DNA of 64,000 nucleotides from positions 1 to 64,000 of the forward strand of contig JANXLV010000025.1 of NCBI GenBank assembly GCA_025355005.1, in the 5' to 3' direction. This DNA is from Myxococcales bacterium. Its GTDB lineage: Bacteria; Myxococcota_A; Polyangia; Polyangiales; Polyangiaceae. A program made the position numbers and the translations under genes. Positions 1 through 10,723 of the stretch are shown here, piece by piece. The notes under the pieces were generated by a model. The model was not told the DNA's origin. It ran no database searches and saw only the letters and a list, made by a program, of their open reading frames with translations. Every line of letters begins with the position of its first letter. The stretch's first letter is position 1.

Positions 1-76
1 GTCCCAGAGCAGGATTGGGCTTGTTTCCTCGTTACGCGGTGGTCGGCACGCTCCTCGCTTCGGATGGAGGGAACCC

Positions 77-970
77 ATGTCGGCACATCCCTCCCAGTCG
101 CCCGCCCGAAACGAAGATGCACCCACGCGGATCGTGACGGCGCAGCATGACCCGTCCGCGAACCTCCTCGCGCTGGCGGATGCGATCGAGGCCTGCCTTC
201 AGGTGAGCGTGGCTAGCGACAACGGGATCGGCGAAGAGCACACGCTCGCGCTGAACCCGAGCGCCGTGATCGTTCGCCCTCTGGAGGCGCAGCGCGTGCT
301 GACGACGCAGCCCCTGTCCGTCCAGGCAAAGCCGACCGCGATCTTCGCGAGCCGCCTGCCCGCGCACTTCGTCGCGCCCAGCGCGCCCGGCGCGGTCGTG
401 ATCACGGCGACGCCTGCGATCGCACCGCCGGAGAAGACCGCGGTCGAGGCGCCGCGCAAGCAGACGTTGTTCGTACAGCCGGTGAAGCGTCGCAGCAAGG
501 CGCCGTGGCTCGCCGTTGCCACGCTGCTCATCGCGGCCGTCGGTGTTGGAGGCTACGTGGAGCGCGGTCACATCCAGCAGTACCGCGCGCAGATGGCCGC
601 GAAGCCCGCGCCCGCAGCGCCGGTCGCGCAGATCGCGCAGCCGCAAGCCACGCCCGTCGTCACGCAGCCGCAGCCTGCCGCCGTCACAACGCCCGTTCTT
701 GCGCAGCCTGTCGTGGAGCCGGTCGTCGCGGTCGTCGCTCAGCCTGCTGCTCAGCCTGCTGCAGAGCCCGAGGCCCAGCCAGTCACTGCGCGCGTCAAGC
801 ATCGCGAGACCCACGCGCGGAAGCCGGACGCGAAGCCCGCATCCGATACGGCGCAGGCGTCGAACGACACGAAGCCCGAGCCCAGGGGCGAAGCAAAGCC
901 CGAGTCGAAGCCCGACATGAAGGCCGCCGCCGACGCGATGTTGAAGGCGCAGCTGGACAGCGCGCTGTAG
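77..970 (+). CDS. Single-pass membrane protein with Pro/Ala-rich tail, unknown function
   Basis: A 297-residue protein I do not recognise. The first ~135 residues are cytoplasm-like with no familiar motif. A basic patch (VKRRSK) precedes one membrane segment near residues 143-161 (WLAVATLLIAAVGVGGYV). The remainder is a Pro/Ala/Val/Gln-rich linker followed by a Lys/Glu/Pro-rich end, as seen in envelope-spanning proteins that have to cross the periplasm. The ATG at 77 has a GGAGGG ribosome site six bases upstream, which decides the start. It is transcribed towards the kinase gene, with only 22 bases between the two stops. The layout resembles a TonB- or SPOR-type anchor, but no C-terminal domain of those families is present. 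Confidence 0.75.
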   Translation: MSAHPSQSPARNEDAPTRIVTAQHDPSANLLALADAIEACLQVSVASDNGIGEEHTLALNPSAVIVRPLEAQRVLTTQPLSVQAKPTAIFASRLPAHFVAPSAPGAVVITATPAIAPPEKTAVEAPRKQTLFVQPVKRRSKAPWLAVATLLIAAVGVGGYVERGHIQQYRAQMAAKPAPAAPVAQIAQPQATPVVTQPQPAAVTTPVLAQPVVEPVVAVVAQPAAQPAAEPEAQPVTARVKHRETHARKPDAKPASDTAQASNDTKPEPRGEAKPESKPDMKAAADAMLKAQLDSAL

Positions 971-992
971 AAGCCTCCCGAAACGCTGCGTT

Positions 993-3446
993 CTATATTG
1001 GGGGAGGAGAGGTCTGGCGTTCCTTCTGGGGGATGAGGCCTTCTCGCATGCGTGCAAGGAACGAGGCCACGCGCGGGTTGGGCACGCCGCGGCCAGCCGC
1101 AGCAGAGTCCAGGATGTCCACCCAGTAGATCACTGCGAAGCCGCGCTGCACGGAGAGCGCCACCAGATCGCGGAGCGCGCCCTCTTCGTCGATGGTCGTG
1201 CCGGCGACGAGCTCCGCGAGAGACTGGATCGCCGCGCGCGCGAACTCGATGTCGCTCGAGGTCAGGCGCGCCGCCATGACCCGCTCCTTCGCGCGGGCGG
1301 TCTCCTTCAGGGCGCCTTGCGCATCGCCTGCGGCCAGCGCCACCAGCGCGCGCGTCGCACATGCAAACGCCTGGGTCCGCTGCTGCATCATCGACAGGCG
1401 CGCCTCCGTGAGCTCCGTCGCGAGATCGCGCGCCTCGGCATGCTCTCTGGCGCCCGTCCGCGCGATGATCTCGTTCACGAGCGCGAGCAGCTCGACGTCC
1501 GGTGAGATCTCGGCGCGCGCGGCCTGCCTGGCCGCCTTGAAGCGCTCGGCGGCCTCCAGGTGCTCACCGCGCATGATGAATGCGGCGCCGCGGCTCTGCT
1601 CCGCCGCATGCAGCAACGTGGGCAGGTCCCCGTGACCGAGCAGCAGACTTGCGCGCGAGAGCAGCCGGCGTCCCTCCGCCTCCTGGCCCTCGGATTCTAT
1701 GAGCATCCCTCCGAGGGCGACCAGAACGCGCGCCTCCAACAAGGTGCATCCTGCACGCATCGAGATCGCGAGAGCACGCCGCAGCTCACGGGTGGCACGC
1801 GCCGGATCGACCCGCGCGGCGAGGAGGCCCATCATGACCGACCGCACGCACTCGTCGAACGAACGCTCGGGCATGGCGGCGCCTTCGAGCGCCACGTCCA
1901 CGTCGAGCAGCGCATCCCCCGCGTCCACCTTGCCCAGCGTGACCAGGTGCAGCCCGCGCGCGATGACCAGGTTCATGGCCTGAGGTGATCTCCGCGACTC
2001 GCCCTCGAAGCGGGTGAGCGAGCGCTCTACCCGGGCAAGCGCGCGTTCGGCGTCTTCCTTGCCACCCATCAGCGCGGCGAACGACTCCGCGCGCGACGCG
2101 AGATCCTTCGCGAGAAGTGGCGACCAGTCGTCCGCGCGTGCCGAATCAACACGCGCACGCGTCACGCGCCGGGCACGCAGCGCCAGGAACGCGCTCCCCA
2201 CCATACCGGCGATCGGATGTGTGCCCGTCAGCGGCTCGAGCAGCAGCGCGGCGGCATCCAGATCGAGGCGCAGCGTCATCACGAGCGCGCGCACGACACG
2301 ACCGAAGGTACCTTTTCGCTCGCGGCGTGAGAGCGCGTCGAGCATCGCCATGTCCATGGTCGCCAGGGACTCGGACAGGGCCTTCTCGGGCAGGTCGTCC
2401 ACCTCGTAGACGCGCGGCGGTGGCGCCGGCACCGCGATCGCGATCGCCTGCGCGGGGAGCGAGGCCGGTGGCTCCTCCACCACTGCGGGACCGAGGCCCA
2501 CGAGCGGGCGCACGCTCTGGGGTGCGAGATCCTCGGAAGCTAGCGTCGCGGGAGAGACGGACATGGCCGGCGGCGGCACGCTCTTGCGCGGCGGTTCGCT
2601 CATGGGCCCGCGCGAGTTGACCGGCGCAGTGTCGAGGTCGGCGATCGTGTCGAACGCCTCGCGCGCGGTTGCGAAGCGATCCGCCTCGTCGCGAGCGAGA
2701 AGCCGCATGAGCGCAGACGCGAGCGGATCGGGCACGCGGCCTGTGAGGACGGGGTCCTTGGCGATGCGCGCACGGAGCCGCTCCTCGCGCGTGTCACCCG
2801 AGTGAAGCAAGCCCACTCCGAGCAGCTCGAAGAGCACCAGCCCCGCGGAATAGAGGTCCGATCGCGGAGAGACCACGCCGCGCGTGAGCGCCTCGGGCGG
2901 CATGTAGTCGACCGTTCCAAAGAGCGGCGTTCCGTTCCCCGCGAGCTCCGGCGAGAGACCGGTCGCCTGCGCCGCTAGCCCGAAATCGACGATCTTCGGG
3001 TTCTCGAAGCTGTAAGCGCTGCCGCGCTGCACGAGCACGTTCCGCGGCTTGATGTCCAGGTGGAGCACGCCCGCGTCGTGTGCGTCAGCGATTCCTTCGA
3101 GCAGCGCACGCGCTACGCGGAGCACTTCATGCGGAAGCAGCGCGCGCCCGAAGGAGCGCGGCTCGAGCGGTAGGGGGTCCGCGACGAGCTCGAGGGCGAT
3201 GTAGAGACCGCCCGTCTCATCTGCGCCGTGATCGTAGAGCGCCGCGATACGGCGCGATTTCAATTTTGAAAGGGCGCGTGCCTCCGCCAGAAACCGCTGC
3301 CTTAACGCGTGCACGTCGGGCCCCGGAGGAACGATCTTCAGGGCAACATCGCGCGCAGCACGCATATCGCGGGCGCGATACACCGTGGCGGTGCCCCCGG
3401 AGCCGAGTGGCTCGCCGAGCTCGTAGCGTCCGAAAAGAATCGGCAC
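993..3446 (-). CDS. Serine/threonine protein kinase with long C-terminal helical region
   Basis: An 817-residue Hanks-type kinase. The N-terminal ~270 residues hold the catalytic domain: Gly-rich loop GSGGTA (15-20), VALK lysine K37, helix-C glutamate near E55, catalytic loop HLDIKPRN (129-136; D131), DFG at 154-156 and a PPE version of the APE motif. All key residues are present, so it should be active. HLD in place of HRD suggests control that does not depend on the activation-loop arginine pocket. A Pro-rich linker (about 275-345) leads to roughly 450 Ala/Arg/Leu-rich helical residues resembling degenerate TPR repeats, probably for protein binding. I see no membrane segment, so it is likely cytoplasmic. 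It is divergent from pyrG. Its substrate is unknown. Confidence 0.9.
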   Translation of the reverse strand: MPILFGRYELGEPLGSGGTATVYRARDMRAARDVALKIVPPGPDVHALRQRFLAEARALSKLKSRRIAALYDHGADETGGLYIALELVADPLPLEPRSFGRALLPHEVLRVARALLEGIADAHDAGVLHLDIKPRNVLVQRGSAYSFENPKIVDFGLAAQATGLSPELAGNGTPLFGTVDYMPPEALTRGVVSPRSDLYSAGLVLFELLGVGLLHSGDTREERLRARIAKDPVLTGRVPDPLASALMRLLARDEADRFATAREAFDTIADLDTAPVNSRGPMSEPPRKSVPPPAMSVSPATLASEDLAPQSVRPLVGLGPAVVEEPPASLPAQAIAIAVPAPPPRVYEVDDLPEKALSESLATMDMAMLDALSRRERKGTFGRVVRALVMTLRLDLDAAALLLEPLTGTHPIAGMVGSAFLALRARRVTRARVDSARADDWSPLLAKDLASRAESFAALMGGKEDAERALARVERSLTRFEGESRRSPQAMNLVIARGLHLVTLGKVDAGDALLDVDVALEGAAMPERSFDECVRSVMMGLLAARVDPARATRELRRALAISMRAGCTLLEARVLVALGGMLIESEGQEAEGRRLLSRASLLLGHGDLPTLLHAAEQSRGAAFIMRGEHLEAAERFKAARQAARAEISPDVELLALVNEIIARTGAREHAEARDLATELTEARLSMMQQRTQAFACATRALVALAAGDAQGALKETARAKERVMAARLTSSDIEFARAAIQSLAELVAGTTIDEEGALRDLVALSVQRGFAVIYWVDILDSAAAGRGVPNPRVASFLARMREGLIPQKERQTSPPPI

Positions 3447-3462
3447 CCGCTCACCTTAGCCT

Positions 3463-5220
<1,758 letters not shown>

Positions 5221-5229
5221 GGCCGCGCG

Positions 5230-7464
5230 CTACTCTGCCGCGGCGGCCTGCGGCGGCTCTTCTTCGCGACGACTGCCGTACGCGTAGCCGTAGGTCTGCC
5301 CGTAGTTGTAGCTGTACTCGAAGCGGGTGAAGTCCACTGCGTTGAGCAGTGCCCCCGCGATCGGCGCATCAACGTCGTGGAGGGCGCGCAGTCCGCGCCG
5401 GGTCAGCGCCAGCGGCGTCTTGAAGGCGCGGATGACGAAGAGGCACGAGTCGACGAGCGTGGCGATGATCGCAGCGTCCGTGACAGCCACGACGGGCGGG
5501 CTGTCGATGATCACGCGATCGAAGCGCTCCGAGGCGTCCGCCAGAAACTGCCGGAAGCGCTCCGAATGCAGCATGTCGGCCGGGTTCGGCGGAACCGGGC
5601 CCGCGGGAATGCAGTACAGGTTGTCCACCTGCGTCGGCTTTGCGACGTCGTCGAGCGTGGCTTCGCCAACGATCAGGCTCGTGACGCCGGGGTCGCCTAC
5701 GCGATCGAAGATGCGATGCAGGCGCGGCCTGCGCAGATCACAGTCGATGATCACCGTGCGCAGCCCGCCTTGCGCCATGGACACGGCGATGCTGCACGCG
5801 ACGGTCGTCTTCCCCTCGGCGGGCACCGCGCTGGTCACGAGCAGCGTGCGGTGCGGGCGGTCCGGGTTCATGAACATCAGGTTGGTGCGCACGCTCCGCA
5901 CCGCCTCACCGACGGGGCTCAGCGGGTGCTCGTGCACGACCAGCTCCGGCGTGGCTGCGCTCATGCCCCGCCGCGGCCGCTGCAGCTTCCGGGCATAGGC
6001 GCCGGCACCCAGCTCGCCGCGAGCGTCATGCTCGGGCAAGAGCCCGATGAACGTCAGACCGAGCTTCTCCTCCACATCGTCCGGAACCTTGATGGAGCTA
6101 TCGAGCTGCACGCGCGTCCACGCGACGAGGACACCGATGAGCAGCCCTGCCCCGAGAGCTATCAGGAAGTTCACGACGGGATGCGGCCGGATCGGTATCT
6201 GTGGCTCCAGCGCTGGGTCGACCTGGCGGACGTTGTTCGCACGCATCATGCGCGCCAGGTCCGCCTCCTTCATGCGAACCAGAAGCAAGGAATAGAGCTT
6301 CTCGTTCTGTTCGCGCGCGCGGTCGAGACGCCGAAAATCCACGTCCTGCAGGTTCAGATCGATCGCCCGCTTGCGTGCGCCTTCGTACAGGTTGGCCTCG
6401 CCTGCTTCCTGGTGCTCGATGATCGCGAGGTCGTGGCTGAGCGCGCCCTTGAGGTTCTTGACCTCGCGCAGCAGCGCCGCCCTGGTGACAGCCACCTTGC
6501 CATCCGCGACTCGCACCGCGGGATGGTTGTCGCCCTTACCCTCGTTCCGAAGCGTCTCGCGGTCCTCGACGGCCTGCTGGTACCGCGAACGCAGCGCGGA
6601 GAGGCTGGTGTTCGCGAGCAGCTCCGAGGACGGAAGGTCGGCGGGGTCGTCGTCCTTGACCTTCGACAGCTCTGTGAAGCGCGCCCTGATCTCTTGCTTC
6701 CGCGTGAGCGTGTGGCTTAGCGCCGTGTCGAAGTGCTCCAGCTCGAGGCGGAGCATGTTCGACGCCTCGTTGATGGAGGTGCTCGGGAGCTCGTGCTTTT
6801 GCTTGAACTCGTGGATCTCCCGCTCGTTCCGCGACAGCTCGTGTGCGAGCGTGTCGAGCTGACCGTTCAGCCAGAGGATCGCGTCCTGGGTTTCGTTCAC
6901 CTTGTTCTCGAGGTTCTGCTCGATGTAGGCGTCCTTGACCGCGTTGCAGATGCGGCGCGCCCGCGCCGGGTCCGAGTCCTCGACCTTGAGCAGGACGAGC
7001 CTGCTTCCCTTCACTGGCTCCACCGTGATTCGCTCACGCAAGGCCGCGGTGATCTCCTCGTGCGACGCAGGCGGTCGCCCATCCCCGCCGGCGAATCGCT
7101 TCTCCGCAGCCAGCCCAAGGTCGCGGGCAGCGCGACCAAGCACCCTCTCCGAGCGTATGATCCAGAACTGGGTCTCGTAGTATTCGCGGTTGTCCCAGTA
7201 GCTGGGCGCAAGCGCCAGATCGCCGCCGGTCTGCCCGTTCAGCGGACGGATCGCGCCAGGATCGTACTCGATCATCGCGGTGGCCAGATAGACCTTGGTC
7301 AGCATGCGGGTGCCGACGATGCTGACGGACCCGAACGTGGCGACGATGACGAGGATCAACAACCAGCTCTTGTGGAGCACCTTCGCGAACGTCGACAGCC
7401 CGCCGCTGACCTCCTCGGCCACCGTCTTCCCATCGCGCCGCTGATCTCGTCGTTGTGATGCCAT
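5230..7464 (-). CDS. Polysaccharide co-polymerase fused to BY-type tyrosine autokinase (Wzc-like)
   Basis: A 744-residue inner-membrane protein of the Wzc/CpsD type, which controls chain length and export of capsular or exopolysaccharide. A Wzz domain is flanked by two membrane segments (about 33-52 and 430-455) around a long periplasmic coiled coil. The cytoplasmic kinase follows: Walker A (SAVPAEGKTTVA, near 555), Walker A' (VIIDCDLRRPRLH) and Walker B (VIIDSPPV). The C-terminus is a typical autophosphorylated tyrosine cluster, six Tyr between 717 and 729, followed by an acidic tail. No glycosyltransferase, Wza or phosphatase gene lies beside it, so its partners must be elsewhere. The next gene downstream, pyrG, converges with 9 bases between stops. 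Confidence 0.93.
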   Translation of the reverse strand: MASQRRDQRRDGKTVAEEVSGGLSTFAKVLHKSWLLILVIVATFGSVSIVGTRMLTKVYLATAMIEYDPGAIRPLNGQTGGDLALAPSYWDNREYYETQFWIIRSERVLGRAARDLGLAAEKRFAGGDGRPPASHEEITAALRERITVEPVKGSRLVLLKVEDSDPARARRICNAVKDAYIEQNLENKVNETQDAILWLNGQLDTLAHELSRNEREIHEFKQKHELPSTSINEASNMLRLELEHFDTALSHTLTRKQEIRARFTELSKVKDDDPADLPSSELLANTSLSALRSRYQQAVEDRETLRNEGKGDNHPAVRVADGKVAVTRAALLREVKNLKGALSHDLAIIEHQEAGEANLYEGARKRAIDLNLQDVDFRRLDRAREQNEKLYSLLLVRMKEADLARMMRANNVRQVDPALEPQIPIRPHPVVNFLIALGAGLLIGVLVAWTRVQLDSSIKVPDDVEEKLGLTFIGLLPEHDARGELGAGAYARKLQRPRRGMSAATPELVVHEHPLSPVGEAVRSVRTNLMFMNPDRPHRTLLVTSAVPAEGKTTVACSIAVSMAQGGLRTVIIDCDLRRPRLHRIFDRVGDPGVTSLIVGEATLDDVAKPTQVDNLYCIPAGPVPPNPADMLHSERFRQFLADASERFDRVIIDSPPVVAVTDAAIIATLVDSCLFVIRAFKTPLALTRRGLRALHDVDAPIAGALLNAVDFTRFEYSYNYGQTYGYAYGSRREEEPPQAAAAE

Positions 7465-7579
7465 GTTTCGAGCTCGGTCCGAGGACGTGATCGGCCACCG
7501 TTACATCAGAAGCAATCGCGATGGAATCCAGGATGAGCTGACTCGCCGCGTCACGCACCGCGTGATCACGACGCGGTCT

Positions 7580-7611
7580 AGAGGCCGGGAAGTGTGGAAT
7601 TCCCGGCCTCT
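7580..7611 (-). terminator. Hairpin terminator after the outer-membrane-like gene
   Basis: A perfect 11-12 bp stem, GAGGCCGGGAA at 7581-7591 and TTCCCGGCCTC at 7600-7610 with an 8-base loop. It directly abuts the stop codon of the minus-strand gene ending at 7611. It separates that gene from the tyrosine kinase gene downstream. The U-tract is weak. Confidence 0.7.
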
Positions 7612-8561
7612 TAGGGCGCGAGCACAGTCGGCTCCAGTGAGAAAGTGCAGGAGGCTCGGAACGCTACGAGGCGATCCAGGGCCGGGTGAATCAGCTGTCC
7701 GACATTCGTCATCATGCCCATCTCGGGGCTGACGCGACCCAGGTTCAGACGCAGTCCCGGCGCGATCACAGCTTCTGCGCGGCGGTCATCCTGGATGCTG
7801 GGATCCAGCAAATACAGCTCCGCCAGCTCGACCCCCGGCGAGAACACCTGCCGTATGCGAACGCCGACGTAGAGCGTCGTGATGGTGGAGAGGTTCGAGC
7901 GCGGCGAATGACCCGCATCGATCGCCCAGTCGACCTGATGGCGAAGCTGCATGGTGACCGGCCCGAACACGGCGCGCACGTCCACCGCGGGAAGCACCGT
8001 GAGGGAGCTGGCCCGGAAGGCGTCGTAATCCCAGGGGCGCATGGAGGCGAGGACAAGCGAGACGTCCTTCGCCTGGTCGCTGCCGTACCTCGCTGTGGGA
8101 AGGGCGAGCCCGAGATCGCCGCCGAGCGCCATGCCCTGCGCATGCAGCCATACGATGCGACCGCCGGCGATCACGTTTCCGGCCAGGATCTTCGAGCCCG
8201 CATACGAGGGACTGGTCGCCGTGCCCACCTGGTACTCGAGGTGGAAGTAGTAGTTGCGGCTGGCGAGCGGCGACTCCACACGCAGGTGCTGCGCGAGCGC
8301 GAAGACATCCCTCGCGCCCGTGCCCTCGCGCGCCGACAAGGACGCACCCCAGGTGTCGATGGCGACGTGCAGGTCGTCGTGCTCGATCTCGGAGAGGGTG
8401 ACGGGATCGGTTGCGAGCGCGGCGAGGTCTTCACCAGCGCTGGCGGGACGCGCAAGCCCAAACGTGAGCGTGAGCGTGAGCGTGAGCGCGAGCGGCAGCG
8501 GCAGCGTGACTGCAGCGCTCACCGCCCGGATCTGCTTCTTTCTCCTCCGCATCCAGGACAA
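7611..8561 (-). CDS. Predicted secreted or outer-membrane protein, unknown
   Basis: A 316-residue protein with a clear signal peptide: positive start MSWMRRRKKQ, hydrophobic core of alternating Leu/Thr, and probable cleavage after ARPASA. The mature part has alternating polar/hydrophobic stretches with aromatic residues (NYYFHLEYQVG, VTMQLRHQVDWAI, TLYVGVRIRQ), which suggests a beta-barrel, but I do not recognise a family. The hydrophobic core is encoded by a hexanucleotide repeat. Its start is only 8 bases from the divergent AtoE-type gene, so the two promoters must overlap the opposite coding sequences, or the true starts lie further in. A strong hairpin follows the stop. Confidence 0.72.
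   Translation of the reverse strand: MSWMRRRKKQIRAVSAAVTLPLPLALTLTLTLTFGLARPASAGEDLAALATDPVTLSEIEHDDLHVAIDTWGASLSAREGTGARDVFALAQHLRVESPLASRNYYFHLEYQVGTATSPSYAGSKILAGNVIAGGRIVWLHAQGMALGGDLGLALPTARYGSDQAKDVSLVLASMRPWDYDAFRASSLTVLPAVDVRAVFGPVTMQLRHQVDWAIDAGHSPRSNLSTITTLYVGVRIRQVFSPGVELAELYLLDPSIQDDRRAEAVIAPGLRLNLGRVSPEMGMMTNVGQLIHPALDRLVAFRASCTFSLEPTVLAP
8462..8510. repeat. Hexanucleotide repeat inside a signal-peptide coding region
   Basis: About eight imperfect copies of CGTGAG/CGGCAG in a row. On the minus strand they encode the Leu-Thr / Leu-Pro dipeptide run in the signal peptide of the gene at 7611-8561. Copy-number changes would stay in frame and lengthen or shorten the hydrophobic core. 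Confidence 0.8.
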
Positions 8562-8569
8562 GAACTACC

Positions 8570-9991
8570 ATGGAGCCAATGCTGTCCGCGGTGTTCCAGA
8601 GAGCAGGCGCGGCCGCGGAGCGCCTGGTGCGGCGCTTCATGCCGGACCCGTTTGCGCTCGTGCTGCTGCTCACGCTCGTGTCACTGGTGCTTGGCGTGGC
8701 GCTCATCCCCGATGCAGCAGGCGCGCCACCGAGAACGGTGCTGGGTCGGACGTCGGAGGTCGTGAGCCTCTGGACGAGCGGCTTCGGCAACGCAGAGATC
8801 CTGAAGTTCGGCTTCCAGATCATCCTCATCGTGGTCACGGGCGAAGCCATCGCCGAGAGCCCGCCCGCGCAGAAGCTCCTGGCCCGGCTGACCGCGCTGC
8901 CAAAGACGGCCCCTCAAGCCCTGCTGGTCGTGACGGCGTTCGCGGTCGTCTCGGGTTGGGTGCACTGGGGCTTCGGCCTGATCGCGAGCGCGCTCCTGGC
9001 GCGTGCAGTGGGTCGCTCGTTTCGCGAGCGTGGCATCCCGCTGCACTATCCGTTGCTGGGCACTGGCGCGTACACCGCGATGCTGCTCTGGCATGCGGGC
9101 CTCACCGCCAGCGCGCCGCTGCTGATGAACACGCAGAAGAACTTCGTGAGCGACGTGCTCGGCGAGAAGGACGCCAAGGTTCCGCTCACCGAGACGATAT
9201 TTGCACCCTACAACTTGATCGCGTGCGCGCTGCTCATCGTGCTGGTGCCGCTGCTGGTCATGGCGATGCACCCGGCCAAGGCGGACGTGATCGAGGCCCC
9301 AGCTGCGCCGGCGGCGGAGGACGCAAGAGAGCCGGGCGAGGCGGGGCCAACGCCGACGACCACGTGGAAGACGCCCGCGGAGCACCTGGACAAGCGACGG
9401 TGGCTCACGTTCCTCGGCGGCGCGCTCGGCCTGTCGTTCCTGGTGCGATACCTGCGCGAGCACGGCTTCGATCTGAACCACAACGTCGTCAACACGACGT
9501 TCCTCATGCTCGGCATGCTGCTCCATGACAGCCCGGTCGCGTACGCCAGGGCCGTGAAGAAGAGCGCGGGCGGCGTGGCCGGCGTCATCCTGCAGTTCCC
9601 GTTCTATGGCGGGATCCTGGAGATCATGCAGAAGTGCGGGATCTCCGATCGCATCTCGCATGCGTTCGTCGCGCTCGCGACGGCGCACACGTTGCCGCTG
9701 TTCGCGTTCGCGGCCTCCGTGGTGACGAAGAGCTTCGTGCCATCTGGCGCGGGCGAATGGGCCGTGGAGGGGCCGCCCATGCTGCGAGCCGCGAGAGCGC
9801 TCGGCGTGCCGTACGGAAAGATCACGATGTCTGTCGCCTACGGCAACATGCTCGGAAACATGTACCAGCCATTCTGGAGCCTGCCGCTGCTCGGCGTGAT
9901 GGGGCTCCGTGCGAAGGACATCATGGGTTACTGCCTCATTCTGTTCGCCGTGGCGCTACCGATTCTCGCCGCGGCGCTCTACTTCGGTTGA
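8570..9991 (+). CDS. atoE: Short-chain fatty acid transporter, AtoE family
   Basis: A 473-residue, multi-pass inner-membrane permease. It follows the E. coli AtoE pattern along its whole length: RFMPDPFALVLLLTLVS at the start, WGFGLIASALLAR, HAGLTASAPLLMNT, then LREHGFDLNHNVVNTTFLMLGMLLHDSPVAYARAV, GVILQFPFYGGI, VPSGAGEWAVEGP and a final YQPFWSLPLLGVMGLRAKDIMGYC. The family imports acetoacetate, butyrate and similar acids. No ato catabolic genes are adjacent, so the substrate is uncertain. A second in-frame ATG at 8579 is a possible start. It is divergent from the outer-membrane-like gene with only 8 bases between. Confidence 0.9.
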   Translation: MEPMLSAVFQRAGAAAERLVRRFMPDPFALVLLLTLVSLVLGVALIPDAAGAPPRTVLGRTSEVVSLWTSGFGNAEILKFGFQIILIVVTGEAIAESPPAQKLLARLTALPKTAPQALLVVTAFAVVSGWVHWGFGLIASALLARAVGRSFRERGIPLHYPLLGTGAYTAMLLWHAGLTASAPLLMNTQKNFVSDVLGEKDAKVPLTETIFAPYNLIACALLIVLVPLLVMAMHPAKADVIEAPAAPAAEDAREPGEAGPTPTTTWKTPAEHLDKRRWLTFLGGALGLSFLVRYLREHGFDLNHNVVNTTFLMLGMLLHDSPVAYARAVKKSAGGVAGVILQFPFYGGILEIMQKCGISDRISHAFVALATAHTLPLFAFAASVVTKSFVPSGAGEWAVEGPPMLRAARALGVPYGKITMSVAYGNMLGNMYQPFWSLPLLGVMGLRAKDIMGYCLILFAVALPILAAALYFG

Positions 9992-10028
9992 TCCAGGAAG
10001 GCCCGCAGTGGTGGTAGCATCGCGGCCC

Positions 10029-10706
10029 ATGAAAAACGCTGCACGGAGCTCGCTCGTCATCCTCGCGTCGTTGGTTCCACTTCTTGGATGCGACAAGCCA
10101 AGCAGCGGCGGCGGTGGTCCTGCCGCGAGCGCCAGCACGATGGCTGCCGCTGCTGCTGCGTCGGTCTCCGCTGCCGCGGCCGCGCCGACGCCCGCTCCGA
10201 GCGCAGCGCCCAGCGCCGCACCCGAGCCGCCGCATGACTGCCCCACCGGCTCCGCTGGCATCGGCTCCTTCGCCAGCCCGTGCGACGCGAAGGGCAAGGA
10301 CCGCATGATGGAGATCACCTGGAAGAAGACGGACGACAAGGGCCCGCTGTTCTTCGTGAAGAGCAAGTCCAAGCTGACGGTCCTTTACGGCAAGGTCGCC
10401 GTCTATTTCTACGACAAGACGGGCAAGCAGCTCGAGGTGAAGGACGAGGCGAATCCGATCGCGAAGCCGCGGCCCTTCCACACCTGCACCGGCGCGAACC
10501 TGTTCGGCGGCGAGATGAAGCTCGGCGACAAGTACGACCTCACCTTCTCCTGCGTGACGAAGAAGAACGTGCCGGAGGGCACGGACAAGATCGAGGCGGA
10601 GATCCAGATGGTGGGCTTCTCGGATGCGACCGGCAAGAAGGTGGACTTCTACTGGCGCAACCCGGACCTCACGCCGGAAGTGCGCCCCAAGGGCGGCGCC
10701 AAGTAG
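10029..10706 (+). CDS. Lipoprotein, unknown function
   Basis: A 225-residue lipoprotein. The signal peptide MKNAARSSLVILASLVPLLGC ends in a lipobox (LLGC), followed by a Gly/Ser/Ala/Pro-rich linker to about residue 75. A globular domain of about 150 residues follows, with alternating beta-like stretches (KLTVLYGKVAVYFYDKTGKQLEVKDE) and two cysteines that could form a disulfide. An open frame extends upstream into the atoE end, but the lipoprotein signal fixes the start at 10029. It lies 37 bases after atoE and may share its transcript. No family recognised. Confidence 0.8.
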   Translation: MKNAARSSLVILASLVPLLGCDKPSSGGGGPAASASTMAAAAAASVSAAAAAPTPAPSAAPSAAPEPPHDCPTGSAGIGSFASPCDAKGKDRMMEITWKKTDDKGPLFFVKSKSKLTVLYGKVAVYFYDKTGKQLEVKDEANPIAKPRPFHTCTGANLFGGEMKLGDKYDLTFSCVTKKNVPEGTDKIEAEIQMVGFSDATGKKVDFYWRNPDLTPEVRPKGGAK

Positions 10707-10723
10707 TCACGTCGGCGAAGTAG

